The notes under the pieces were generated by a model. The model worked only from the letters and a program-made list of their open reading frames with translations. It was not told the DNA's origin and did no database searches. Below, piece after piece: positions 26,013-34,235 of a stretch of 38,724 nt of DNA. The translations under genes were made by a program, and so were the position numbers. Numbering within the stretch: the first letter of the stretch is position 1; every line of letters begins with the position of its first letter. The stretch lies in assembly GCA_035649275.1 (NCBI GenBank), contig DASRJW010000058.1, positions 1-38,724 on the forward strand, written 5' to 3'. This DNA is from Candidatus Krumholzibacteriia bacterium (GTDB lineage: Bacteria; Krumholzibacteriota; Krumholzibacteriia; G020349025).

Positions 26013-26740
26013 ATCCTTCTACTCCCGGAGACTTCTCGACCTGGGGCGCCGACGCCGTCCCTGCAACCGGCGCGACCCGCGTTCTTCGCCGCTCCGGCAA
26101 CGGGGCGCGCCCGGACGCCCCAGCGGAAGCGAGCCAGCGCCTGGACTGGCGCTTCCTCCTCCCGGACCCGATCCTGCGCCATGTAGCACTCCTGGGTGAC
26201 GACGATCAGCAGCTCGTGCAGGCGCTGCGCCGGAACAGCAGCTCCCTCAGCCTCCTCGACCTGGGTTGGCGCTTCGCCGCCGGGCGCGAACCACGCTTCG
26301 ATCTCGTCGTTCTGCGTTCGTCCCGTCTCGCCGACGCCGAGGGCGCCGCCGTGCTGGTCGCCGACGGCGGCTGCCTGTACTGGGAGATCGAACGCAGCCG
26401 TCCCGCGAATCCCTGGATGGGCTGGTCCGAGCGGTGGTTCTTCCGTGGTGGCGAGCGCCGCGTGCCCCGTTCTCCGGCGCGACTGCGGCGCCACCTGCAA
26501 GCGTATGGATTCACCGAGGTCCGCGCCCACTGGCATCGGCCTGGATTCCAGGGCGCCGTGGAAATCGTGCCACTGGAGAACCGGATGATCCTCGACTACG
26601 TCTTCGACGGACCCATGGCCGGCAGGGGCCCAGTGAAGGGAGCGCTTCGCCGCCTCCTGCGTCGCGCCGGCTTGTTGCCCGGCTCGGTGCCGTGCTGGAG
26701 CGTCATCGCCTGCAAGCGCGCCTGCGAGGAGAGGGCATGA
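26009..26740 (+). CDS. Conserved protein, possibly degenerate methyltransferase-like
   Basis: A 243-residue soluble protein, not confidently recognised. The GTG start at 26009 overlaps the flippase stop, with GGAG about 7 bases upstream. The middle (about residues 55-115: HVALLGDDD, then LDLGWRFAAG and FDLVVLRSS, then AVLVADGG) resembles the strand order of a class I SAM-dependent methyltransferase, but no clear glycine-rich SAM motif (GxGxG) is present. The C-terminus (about 180-243) is Arg-rich. Its stop overlaps the next gene by ATGA (26737-26740), so it is translationally coupled to the APH-like protein. The same pair of domains appears fused in one chain at 36712-38412, suggesting that the two products form one functional unit. 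Function is inferred only from this pairing. Confidence 0.75.
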   Translation: MNPSTPGDFSTWGADAVPATGATRVLRRSGNGARPDAPAEASQRLDWRFLLPDPILRHVALLGDDDQQLVQALRRNSSSLSLLDLGWRFAAGREPRFDLVVLRSSRLADAEGAAVLVADGGCLYWEIERSRPANPWMGWSERWFFRGGERRVPRSPARLRRHLQAYGFTEVRAHWHRPGFQGAVEIVPLENRMILDYVFDGPMAGRGPVKGALRRLLRRAGLLPGSVPCWSVIACKRACEERA

Positions 26741-27765
26741 GGGCGCTGGCACGCAGTATCCTCGCGCACTGGGACGAGGCCACCGTGGGGCGGCCCGTCC
26801 CGCACACCCTGGATTGCCTGTTGCGGGCGTCGCGCTTCCGCGCCTCCCGGAACGTCATCTTCCTCGTCTTCGCCGATGGCAGCCCGGAACCGGTGCTGCT
26901 CGCCAAGACGCCGCGTGTGCAGGACGACCTCGCCGCCCTGGAGCGCGAGGTCGCGAACTTGGAGAAGCTGTCGTCGCTCCGGCCCGCCGGCCTGGGCTCG
27001 GTGCCGCGCGTCGTCTCCTATCGCGACTGGCAGGACTCCAAGCTGCTGCTCGAAACCTTCGTGCCCGGGCGCCCACTGTCACCGGCCCTGGTGCGCAAGT
27101 CGCAACCCTGCGTCGACAGCGTCATGCGCTGGGTCACGGAGCTGCACTTCGCCTCGCGCGCTTTCGTCACCGGCCCCTCGGGATCGGTGCGCAAGAACCT
27201 GGAGAACAGCCTGGGGCGGCTGGCGGCGCTCTTTCCCGCCTCGGTGGAGCTCCGGCAGATGCTGGACCGGACCCACGAGTTCGCCGAGCCCCTGGCCACG
27301 CACGTGTTGCCCCGCGTCTTCGAGCACGGGGAACTGGGGGCGCGGAACATCCTCGTCGACAGCGACGGACAGGTGGGGGTGGTGGGCTGGGAGCTGGCCG
27401 ATGCCACCGGGCTCCCGGCCACGGACGTCTTCTTCTTTCTCACCGATGTCGCCTTCGCGCGCGCCGACGCCACCACGACCGGGAAGTACGTCGAGACCCT
27501 CGAGAGCGCTTTCATCGGTTCCCCCGCCTGGGCGCGACCCTACGTGCTGGACTATGCCAAGGCGGTCGGGCTGTCGCCACGGAGCCTGCGGCCGCTCTTC
27601 CTGCTCACCTGGGTGCGTACCGTGGCCAACCTGGCGACTCGAATGCAGCGCGAGGGCAACCCGGACCAGCGGGGCTCGCAGACGCAGCTGCAGTGGTTGA
27701 TGGCGAACCCATACTTCGGTCTGTGGAGATTCGCCCTGGAACACTGGAAGGAACTCGACCTGTGA
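26737..27765 (+). CDS. APH-fold protein with altered catalytic residues (predicted pseudokinase)
   Basis: A 342-residue protein of the aminoglycoside-phosphotransferase/choline-kinase fold, which normally transfers phosphate from ATP to a small molecule. The catalytic loop reads HGELGARN (H197-N204), with Glu at position 199 in place of the usual Asp (HGDxxxxN). The metal-binding motif usually D-W/F-E reads GWE, with Gly at 217. Both key acidic residues are therefore changed, while the surrounding motif is kept. Activity is doubtful; it may be a binding or allosteric subunit. Its ATG overlaps the preceding stop. An intact APH homologue is encoded at 36712. A sugar kinase for polymer building is the most natural alternative if the enzyme still works with the D-to-E change. 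Confidence 0.85.
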   Translation: MRALARSILAHWDEATVGRPVPHTLDCLLRASRFRASRNVIFLVFADGSPEPVLLAKTPRVQDDLAALEREVANLEKLSSLRPAGLGSVPRVVSYRDWQDSKLLLETFVPGRPLSPALVRKSQPCVDSVMRWVTELHFASRAFVTGPSGSVRKNLENSLGRLAALFPASVELRQMLDRTHEFAEPLATHVLPRVFEHGELGARNILVDSDGQVGVVGWELADATGLPATDVFFFLTDVAFARADATTTGKYVETLESAFIGSPAWARPYVLDYAKAVGLSPRSLRPLFLLTWVRTVANLATRMQREGNPDQRGSQTQLQWLMANPYFGLWRFALEHWKELDL

Positions 27766-27779
27766 GGACCCGAGGCAAC

Positions 27780-28538
27780 ATGTTCACCGTGGCCCTCATC
27801 GGACCGGATGGCGTCGGCAAGACGACCATTGCACGGCGCCTGGAGCGGGAGTTTCCCCGGCCCCTCAAGTACCTCTACATGGGGGACAACGTGGAGACCT
27901 CCAATGTCATGCTGCCGACCACGCGCTGGTGGAAACAGCGGCAGCTCCGCCGCCAGCGGGCCCGGTCCACGACCAAGATGCCGACCGTGTCGGTGGCGAC
28001 GCCGCCCGCAGCAAAGCCTGCCAGCAAGAAGGGCCTCCTGGCCCTGCCGGCGCACTGCACCCGCCGTCTGCTGCATCCGTTGCGCAAGAGCCTGGGCTTG
28101 GCCAATCGCATCTGCGAGCAAAGCTATCGCGAGATGGTGGCGCTCTGGTATGCCCGGCGCGGCATCATCGTGCTCTTCGACCGGCATTTCGTCCTGGACT
28201 ACTACCATTTCGACATCGATCCGCAGGCCGCGTCGCGGAGTTTCAAACGCCGGCTGCACGGCTTCCTGCTGCGCCACTTGAGCCGCACTCCCGATCTCGT
28301 CGTCTGTCTCGACGCACCGGGCGACGTCGTCTTTCGCCGCAAGGGCGAGTTCTCCCCCGAGTTCCTCGAGAAACGCCGCTTGCAATACCGCGAGTTCGCC
28401 CACCTGGTGGAGCACTTCGAGCTGGTGGACGCGAACCGCGATCTCGAGCTCGTGGTGCACGACGTCGGCCGCGTCATCGCCGGCTTCCAGGCCCACGGGC
28501 AGCATGGAGGCGGGAGAAATGCTCATGCGCAAGCCTGA
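27780..28538 (+). CDS. Thymidylate-kinase-like P-loop kinase
   Basis: A 252-residue P-loop kinase of the thymidylate/nucleoside-monophosphate kinase class. Walker A GPDGVGKT (residues 8-15) is intact, and FDRHFVLD provides the DR-type acceptor motif. PDLVVCLDAPG is the Walker-B-like strand, followed by an arginine-rich lid (LEKRRLQYREF). An insertion near 60-85 is rich in Lys, Pro and Ala. The ATG at 27780 follows GAGG, and a GTG overlapping the previous stop (27762) would extend it by six codons. Such kinases occur in polysaccharide loci, where their target may be a sugar or a nucleotide. A housekeeping tmk is unlikely because of the insertion and the context. The NTase/kinase-like fusion at 32994 carries a degenerate version of this fold. 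Confidence 0.88.
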   Translation: MFTVALIGPDGVGKTTIARRLEREFPRPLKYLYMGDNVETSNVMLPTTRWWKQRQLRRQRARSTTKMPTVSVATPPAAKPASKKGLLALPAHCTRRLLHPLRKSLGLANRICEQSYREMVALWYARRGIIVLFDRHFVLDYYHFDIDPQAASRSFKRRLHGFLLRHLSRTPDLVVCLDAPGDVVFRRKGEFSPEFLEKRRLQYREFAHLVEHFELVDANRDLELVVHDVGRVIAGFQAHGQHGGGRNAHAQA

Positions 28539-29766
28539 ACAAAGGCCGGCCACCATATTGGTCACCGACGCCGGACGCAGCAGCGCCATCGCCGTGTTGC
28601 GCTCCCTGGGCCGTGCCGGCTATCGCGTCCTGGCGGTGGACAGCGACCCTCGCAGCCTGGGCTTCCGCTCGCGCTACGTCCACGCTTCCTTCGTGGTGCC
28701 GTCGCCGCGGGAGGCACCGGAGGAATTCACCGCCGCCCTGCTGCGTCTTGTCCTCACTCATGGCGTCGATCTGGTGATTCCGGTCACCGATCTGGCGATC
28801 CAGCCGCTGGCAGCGGCGCGGGGCGACTTCGCCGGCAAGACGACGCTGGCCATGCCCGACGACGCGAGGCTGCGACTGGTGACCGACAAGGGCAGCACTC
28901 TGGCTGTCGCTGCCTCCCTCGGCATCCCGGTACCGGAGACACGGGCCGTACACACGGTGGGAGAGGCTCTGGCGGCGGGCAACGATTGGGGCTGGCCGCT
29001 GGTGCTCAAGCCGCACGCCTCCAACAAGCTCGACCCCGCCCGCGGCATCGAGTCCTTCCAGGTGACCTACGCCGAGAGCCCAGCAGAGGTGCAGCGGCGG
29101 CTCGGGCGGCTCTCCGGCCGTTGCGACGTGCTCCTGCAACGCTATTGCCCCGGCGAGGGCTATGGCATCGAGCTCCTCACCAGCCGCGGCCGCCCGCTTG
29201 CCGCCTTCGCCCATCGACGCCGGCGCGAGCTCCCTCTCTCCGGCGGTGCGAGCTCCTATCGCGAGAGCATCGCTCTCGATCCGCAGCTCCTCGACTGGTC
29301 TGTCGCCCTGTTGCGGGCGCTCGAATGGACCGGCCTCGCGATGGTGGAGTTCAAGGTAGGGCCCGGAGGACCGCGCTTGATGGAAGTGAACGGCCGCATC
29401 TGGGGCTCGTTGCCCTTGGCGGTGGCGAGCGGGGTGGATTTCCCCGCCCTCCTCGCCAAACTGGCTCTGGAAGGCGAGACGGCGGTCGTGCCGCACCTGG
29501 CCAGCGACTACCGCCTCGGGCTCCGCTGCCGGGACCTGCAGCGGGACCTGTTGTGGATCGCGGCGGTGCTGGCGCAGCAACGGCGGCACGAGTTCTTCCC
29601 CTTGCCGTCCCGCGCTCGCGCGCTGCGCGCCTTGCTCGGCATGCTGAACCCGCGGCACCGCTTCGACCTGCTGGTCTGGGACGACCCCCTGCCCGGCCTC
29701 GCCGAGCTGCCCCGCTTGCTGCCGCGGCTCTGGGAGAAGAGCCGGGCGCCACGAACGAACCCCTGA
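28519..29766 (+). CDS. ATP-grasp carboxylate-amine ligase family protein
   Basis: A 415-residue ATP-grasp enzyme that should join a carboxylate to an amine or other nucleophile using ATP. It has an N-terminal Rossmann-like PreATP domain (ILVTDAGRSSAIAVLRSL, then RVLAVDSDP), the VTDKGS hinge, WPLVLKPHASNKL ATP-binding strand, LLQRYCPGEGYGIE and EFKVGPGGPRLMEVNGRIWGS metal/nucleotide-binding end. All match the family (carbamoyl-phosphate-synthase-like). The start is set at 28519 because GGAGG lies 9 bases upstream. An ATG at 28504 has no site. It overlaps the previous gene by 20 bases. In a polysaccharide locus it may add an amino acid to a sugar acid, but this is inference. It ends the first rightward block. 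Confidence 0.92.
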   Translation: MLMRKPEQRPATILVTDAGRSSAIAVLRSLGRAGYRVLAVDSDPRSLGFRSRYVHASFVVPSPREAPEEFTAALLRLVLTHGVDLVIPVTDLAIQPLAAARGDFAGKTTLAMPDDARLRLVTDKGSTLAVAASLGIPVPETRAVHTVGEALAAGNDWGWPLVLKPHASNKLDPARGIESFQVTYAESPAEVQRRLGRLSGRCDVLLQRYCPGEGYGIELLTSRGRPLAAFAHRRRRELPLSGGASSYRESIALDPQLLDWSVALLRALEWTGLAMVEFKVGPGGPRLMEVNGRIWGSLPLAVASGVDFPALLAKLALEGETAVVPHLASDYRLGLRCRDLQRDLLWIAAVLAQQRRHEFFPLPSRARALRALLGMLNPRHRFDLLVWDDPLPGLAELPRLLPRLWEKSRAPRTNP

Positions 29767-29858
29767 AGGAGTGGGAAGAGTCACGCAATAGACCGTGGGG
29801 AGAGAAACCCACTCGTGCGGCACTGGTCTGAATCTTGAGCCATCATGAGGAAGCGGCG

Positions 29859-29887
29859 TTGACGCCTGTTCCCGCCCCTCGGATAAT
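29859..29887 (+). promoter_or_regulatory. Strong sigma-70-like promoter for the second rightward block
   Basis: TTGACG at 29859-29864 and GATAAT at 29882-29887 each match consensus in five of six positions, with the optimal 17-bp spacing. It lies in the 244-bp gap between the ATP-grasp stop (29766) and the HAD gene (30011), giving a leader of about 115 bases. It is the best promoter match in the window. Confidence 0.75.
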
Positions 29888-29938
29888 CAAGAGGACGCCG
29901 GTTTGCACAGCCCCTGAACACGGCCCTGGTCGATCCTT

Positions 29939-29976
29939 GACGGAAGCGCCGACCCTGCAAGCGTTGGACTTCCGTC
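29939..29976 (+). promoter_or_regulatory. Leader hairpin upstream of the HAD gene
   Basis: GACGGAAG (29939-29946) pairs perfectly with CTTCCGTC (29969-29976) with a 22-base loop, in the predicted 5' leader of the block that begins at 29887. Its role is unknown; it could be an attenuator, a riboregulatory element or a binding site for a dimeric protein on the DNA. Confidence 0.45.
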
Positions 29977-30010
29977 GCTGAAGAGCGCGCACCTTCAGGA
30001 ATTGTACCGC

Positions 30011-30628
30011 ATGACGGAGCAGCCGTCGGCGAAGCGCGCCCAACAAGGAGCTCTTCCAAGACCCTTGACGACGCGCTGCGTTTTCCTCGCCCGCGACGGC
30101 ACCATCAATCGCGAGGTGCATCACTTGCGGCGATTGGAAGAATTGGAACTCCTGGAGGGGGCGCCGGAAGGCATCCGGCTGCTGAACCGCGCCGGCTGGC
30201 GGGTGATCGTGGTCACCAACCAGGCGGCCGTCGCCCGCGGCCTGCTTTCGGAGGAGCGCCTGGGGGAGATCCATCAGGAGCTGCAAGCCATGCTCGCCCG
30301 TGAGGGAGCTTACGTGGACGCCATCTACTACTGCCCGCACCACCCCACCGAGGGCTTCGGCCGCTACCGGCTCGAGTGCACCTGCCGTAAACCACAACCA
30401 GGATCGATCCAGCGCGCCGCCCGCGAGCTGGGCCTCGACCTGGCGCAGTCGTATTGCATCGGGGACAAACGCAGCGATCTGGAAGCAGGTCGTACGGCGG
30501 GCTGTCACACCATCCTGGTCCGCACCGGTTACGGAGTCGCCACCGCCGCCCAACTCGACGGCGAATCCATCCGGCCCGATTACATCGCCACCAATCTACT
30601 GGAGGCAGCACAATGGATCTTGGCATGA
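30011..30628 (+). CDS. gmhB: GmhB-like HAD phosphatase lacking the nucleophilic Asp
   Basis: A 205-residue HAD-family protein closely matching D-glycero-D-manno-heptose-1,7-bisphosphate 7-phosphatase (GmhB). The zinc-binding loop (CPHHP, then CTCRKP), motif II (VVTNQAAVARG) and the acidic motif (GDKRSDLEAG) are all present. The catalytic motif I, normally FLDRDGTIN, reads FLARDGTIN: the nucleophilic Asp is Ala (residue 27, codon GCC at 30089-30091). As written, the enzyme should be inactive. A GAC-to-GCC change would restore it, so a sequencing error cannot be excluded. The ATG at 30011 is preferred; a TTG at 30002 also exists. It is the first gene after the promoter at 29859, and its stop overlaps the beta-helix gene. 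The gmhB name refers to family only. Confidence 0.88.
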   Translation: MTEQPSAKRAQQGALPRPLTTRCVFLARDGTINREVHHLRRLEELELLEGAPEGIRLLNRAGWRVIVVTNQAAVARGLLSEERLGEIHQELQAMLAREGAYVDAIYYCPHHPTEGFGRYRLECTCRKPQPGSIQRAARELGLDLAQSYCIGDKRSDLEAGRTAGCHTILVRTGYGVATAAQLDGESIRPDYIATNLLEAAQWILA

Positions 30629-31707
30629 AGTGGCTGCAGCACGCGAGGCAGGCGCTGCCGTTGCGGCAGCTCCGCCGTCACCTGGGCTTGAGGCCCCGAC
30701 TCCTGCTGAGCCTGGTCCTGGTGACATTCCTCGCCCTGGCGGCGAGCCGGGTCTTGCTCCACCTGCCCAAGTCCATGCTCGCCGTCGCCGCCGGGCTCTT
30801 CTTGCTCTGCTGCGCCGTCTTTGCCCTCGTGGGCCGGCACCTGCAGGGATCCCTGGCCTTCCGCATCGCCGGCCTCTACCTGACCTGGGTCGGTCTGGCA
30901 GCGACATTGTTCTGGGCCGCCTTCCACCTGGATCGCTCGCGCTGGTTCTACTACGAGGTCACGGGTTTCGACATCTCCCATTCCGAGGAGAAGTCCCACC
31001 TCGCCGACGTGCCGGTGCGGGCCTTCCTGGCCTACAACAAGAGCTTCATGCTCGACCCGGAAGCGCCGGAGAACCTCCTCTTGCCCCGAGGCGAGCATGT
31101 CTTCGATCACACCGTGGTGGTGCCTCGCTCCACCCGGCTCCGCATCGAAGCGGGAGCGGTGCTGCGCTTCGCCGACGGCGCAGCCCTGATCTCCTACAGC
31201 CCGGTCTTCGCCCAGGGCAACGAGAGCGCGCCGATCCTGTTCACCTCCCACAGCCACCTCCGCAAGTGGGGAGCCGTCGGCATCGTCGGCGGCGGCTTGT
31301 CTGTCTTCGAACACGTGCGTTTCGAGAACGGCCGGCAGGCGCGGGTGAACGGCACCGATTTCTTCGGGACCTTGTCTCTCATCGGCGCCGACGTGGAGAT
31401 CCGCAATGCCGAGTTCCTCCATCTCCGCGGCAAGGACGGCGTCTACGTGCGCGGGGGTCGCGTCCAGATCCACGACAACCTCTTCGAGGACGTGCGCAAG
31501 GATGGACTCGATCTGGACTCGAGCAGCGGTTCGGTGAGCGGCAATCGCTTCGTCGACTGCGGCGACGAAGGCATCGACGTGGGCCAGGCCGGCGCCCTGG
31601 AAATCACCGGCAACGTCATCCTGGATTCCCGCGGCGGCAGCATCGAAGCCGACAGCGCGCTGGAACAAATCAAAGGCAGCAATACCCTGGGCTACAGCCG
31701 CCACTGA
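30613..31707 (+). CDS. Membrane-anchored right-handed beta-helix protein
   Basis: A 364-residue protein with three N-terminal membrane helices (about 29-50, 56-75 and 91-110) and an external right-handed beta-helix of the pectin-lyase/NosD type (about 160-360). Repeated coils are visible: GADVEIRNAEFLH, GGRVQIHDNLFED, SGSVSGNRFVDC and GALEITGNVILD. The module aligns by eye with the C-terminus of the CotH fusion at 19655-22489 (VVVPRSTRLRIEAGAVLRF against VIVPQSVSLVVAPGT), so the two are probably paralogous. No catalytic residues for a lyase were identified. The start follows GGAGG, and the gene overlaps the HAD gene by 16 bases. It may bind or guide the polymer at the outer face of the membrane, or partner with the CotH protein. 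Confidence 0.88.
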   Translation: MDLGMKWLQHARQALPLRQLRRHLGLRPRLLLSLVLVTFLALAASRVLLHLPKSMLAVAAGLFLLCCAVFALVGRHLQGSLAFRIAGLYLTWVGLAATLFWAAFHLDRSRWFYYEVTGFDISHSEEKSHLADVPVRAFLAYNKSFMLDPEAPENLLLPRGEHVFDHTVVVPRSTRLRIEAGAVLRFADGAALISYSPVFAQGNESAPILFTSHSHLRKWGAVGIVGGGLSVFEHVRFENGRQARVNGTDFFGTLSLIGADVEIRNAEFLHLRGKDGVYVRGGRVQIHDNLFEDVRKDGLDLDSSSGSVSGNRFVDCGDEGIDVGQAGALEITGNVILDSRGGSIEADSALEQIKGSNTLGYSRH

Positions 31708-31753
31708 CTCGGCCTCTGCGGCCGCGGCATCCGTGGTTGGCGTCGGAGAGCGT

Positions 31754-32974
31754 ATGCGCATCCTGCACCTGGTTCCCTCGATCCAACACCCGGCGTTGGT
31801 CGGCCCCACCCGGCACTACCATTTCGGGCGCGAGCTCGCCGCGCGCCACCACCTCACACTCCTGGCCCCGGCGCACCGCGACCTCCCGGCCACCGTGATG
31901 CAGGAGCTGGGTGCCACCATGGAGAGAATCCTCCTCTGTCGCATCCCCTTCGGGGGCCCGGCACCGGTCCACCGGCTGGGAGGAAGGCGCAGCCGCGCCG
32001 TCCTCGAAGCCATGTACGAGACCTTCCATGACTTGCTGCAGCGTGAGACCTACGATCTGGTTCTCCTGCAAGGCAAGCACTTCTACCCGTTGCTCGCGGA
32101 TTGCCCGCTCCCCGTGGTCGTCGACTTCGGCGAGGCCGCCTCCTTGCGTCTCCGCACCAAGATGCGCTTCGCTCCGTGGCCACGGAAGCCGCCGCTCTGG
32201 CTGCGCTATCGCCACACCCTCCATGTCGAGACCCGTCTGGCGCGGCTGACGCCCCACATCGCCTTCACCGCGCCGCGGGACCGCGACTGGATCCTGGGTC
32301 CGGAGAGCCAGGCGGCGATCCTGCCGAACGGTGTCGACCCGCGTTTCTGGAGCCGGCGCCACGGCTCCCCCATGGGGCCGCCTTGCGTCGTGTTCGCCGG
32401 AGTGATGAGCCATCCGCCGAACGAGGATGCGGCGCTGCATCTGGTCGAGGACATCGTCCCCATCATGCGCCGCGCCCTTCCGGATCTGGAGGTCTTCATC
32501 GTCGGCCGCGACCCTTCGCGCCGCCTGCGCGCCGCAGCCCGCCGCAGCGTGGGCGTCCGGGTCACGGGCTACGTGGAAGATATGCGGCCCTACTTCGATC
32601 GCGCCGCGCTCTACGTGGCGCCGCTGCGGCAATCTCCGGGACTGCAGAACAAGATTCTCGAGGCCCTGGCCATGCAGGTCCCGGTGGTCGCCTCACCGGT
32701 GGTGCTCGAGGATCTGCGCCTCCACGGCGCCGAGCCTCCGGTGGTCACGGTCGGGGACCTGGCGGCCTTCGCCGAAGCCGCGGTGCAGTGGTTGCGCCAG
32801 CCCGAGGAACGCCGGCAGCTCGGACTGCAGGGCCGGCGCTACGTGGAGAGTCATTTCAGCTGGCGCCGCTCGGCGGCGGTGCTGGAACGCTTGTGCCTGC
32901 ATGCTGCGGCTGCGACCGGCGCCCCGGCCCCTCTGCGGGGCTTCGCTCGCACCCTCGAGGAGGCGACCTCGTGA
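31754..32974 (+). CDS. Glycosyltransferase family 4
   Basis: A GT-B fold glycosyltransferase of 406 residues. The N-terminal Rossmann half starts MRILHLVPS. The C-terminal half has VVFAGVMSHPPNEDAALHL (nucleotide-sugar region), GYVEDMRPYFDRAALYVAPL and GLQNKILEALAMQVPVV, in which E303 is the expected donor-binding glutamate. The sequence resembles the sugar transferases associated with exosortase/PEP-CTERM polysaccharide systems, but no exosortase gene is present here. The start at 31754 follows GGAGAG; an in-frame upstream start at 31733 is less likely. It lies 46 bases after the beta-helix gene and 19 bases before the next gene. The donor and acceptor sugars are unknown. Confidence 0.93.
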   Translation: MRILHLVPSIQHPALVGPTRHYHFGRELAARHHLTLLAPAHRDLPATVMQELGATMERILLCRIPFGGPAPVHRLGGRRSRAVLEAMYETFHDLLQRETYDLVLLQGKHFYPLLADCPLPVVVDFGEAASLRLRTKMRFAPWPRKPPLWLRYRHTLHVETRLARLTPHIAFTAPRDRDWILGPESQAAILPNGVDPRFWSRRHGSPMGPPCVVFAGVMSHPPNEDAALHLVEDIVPIMRRALPDLEVFIVGRDPSRRLRAAARRSVGVRVTGYVEDMRPYFDRAALYVAPLRQSPGLQNKILEALAMQVPVVASPVVLEDLRLHGAEPPVVTVGDLAAFAEAAVQWLRQPEERRQLGLQGRRYVESHFSWRRSAAVLERLCLHAAAATGAPAPLRGFARTLEEATS

Positions 32975-32993
32975 AGGAGCCCGGCTTCCGCCC

Positions 32994-34235
32994 ATGAACA
33001 TGGCCTCTCCGCTTCTCGGCAGAGTCTTTCGCAGCCTCGATCGCGTCGCGGTGGAGTACTGCGTGCTGCGCGGTTACGACGAGCTCCTCACGCCTTCGGT
33101 GTCGCAGCAGGTCGATCTGTTGCTGCGACCCTCGGATCGGCGGCGCTTCGAAGTGGTCATGGAGGTCATGGGGTTCGTGCGCTCGCCGGCCCTTGGCCCG
33201 AGGACCTGCCGGCCCTACGTCGCCTACGATCCGGAAGACGACTGCTGGATCGAGCTCCAGGTGGTCGAGACGTTGCGCTATGGGACGCCGCTCCGCTGCC
33301 TCGAGTTGCCGCTGGCGAGCGCGCTCTTGGCGCGCCGGCGGCGGCGCGGCGTGGCGTGGATGGCAGCACCGGAGGACGAACTCCTCACCTTGCTGCTGCA
33401 CTGCGTCCTCGAGGCGCGGCGTTTCCGGGAAGGCGAGCGTTCGCGCCTGCGGGCGCTCTGGGAAGAGCTGCGCGCCGACGCGGAGGCGCAAAAGCGCCTG
33501 TTCTCCCTCCTCGCTTCCCGCTTCGGCAGCTGGCCCATGCTCGCCGTGGTGCAAGGCTTCGATCTGCAAGACTGGGACGATCTGCTGCGTCAGGGACGCC
33601 GCTGGACCAGGCGCCTCCTCCTGCGCCACCCCCTGGCGGCGGTGCGGACGGCGGGCTTCCTCCTCCTCTCGCGGCTGCCCTTCCTCCTTCGGCGCCGTGG
33701 CACGACCACCGTGCTCGTCTCACCGGATCGCGGCGGCAGGCGCATCCTGGCCGCGGCGCTGGCTCAGGATCCGTGGCTCCGGGCCCGCGTCGTCCCTTCG
33801 CGGGGCCGCGTCGCCGCAAACTGGTGTCATGCCGCCCGCGGTTGGGCCCAGGCTCTGCTGGGGTGGACCGTCGTCGTCGAACACGACACCATCCCGTCCC
33901 AGCTCTCGCCACCGGGACGCGGCGCAGGATGGCGGCCGTGGAAGCCTGATCTGGTGCTACTCCTCGAGCCGTCGGTCGGGGTGCTGCCGCCGGGTCATGA
34001 CGGTGGGGTGACGGAGTCCGTCGAGGTGCAGAGGCGATCACCGCCGTTCCTCGGTGTCGAAGGTGCCGTCGTGGACACCGCGTCGGGGGCCGACGCGGTG
34101 CGACGCGATGCAACCGCACTCATCTGGAAACGTACCGCCGCGCTGCGGGAGCGACCACGCCGCGCCAGCGGGCGCAATCGGCAGGCGGCGTCACCCATGG
34201 CGCCGGGGGTCGCACCCAGCGCGGGCCCCGTGTGA
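32994..34235 (+). CDS. Nucleotidyltransferase/kinase-like fusion with degenerate active sites
   Basis: A 413-residue protein. Its N-terminal half (about 1-200) matches the nucleotidyltransferase family often found in polysaccharide loci (VEYCVLRGYDELL). The metal motif expected as SDxD reads QQVDLLL, with Gln at 39 and Asp at 41, so one metal-binding Asp is missing. The C-terminal part (about 235-413) occupies the place of the kinase domain that commonly follows. Its P-loop has decayed to SPDRGGRRI (residues 243-251), with Arg in place of Lys and no Ser/Thr. The most likely reading is a catalytically inactive scaffold or regulator. It is distantly like the intact kinase at 27780. The ATG at 32994 has a weak site; a second ATG at 33000 is possible. 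The C-terminal ~60 residues are low-complexity and basic. Confidence 0.75.
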   Translation: MNMASPLLGRVFRSLDRVAVEYCVLRGYDELLTPSVSQQVDLLLRPSDRRRFEVVMEVMGFVRSPALGPRTCRPYVAYDPEDDCWIELQVVETLRYGTPLRCLELPLASALLARRRRRGVAWMAAPEDELLTLLLHCVLEARRFREGERSRLRALWEELRADAEAQKRLFSLLASRFGSWPMLAVVQGFDLQDWDDLLRQGRRWTRRLLLRHPLAAVRTAGFLLLSRLPFLLRRRGTTTVLVSPDRGGRRILAAALAQDPWLRARVVPSRGRVAANWCHAARGWAQALLGWTVVVEHDTIPSQLSPPGRGAGWRPWKPDLVLLLEPSVGVLPPGHDGGVTESVEVQRRSPPFLGVEGAVVDTASGADAVRRDATALIWKRTAALRERPRRASGRNRQAASPMAPGVAPSAGPV

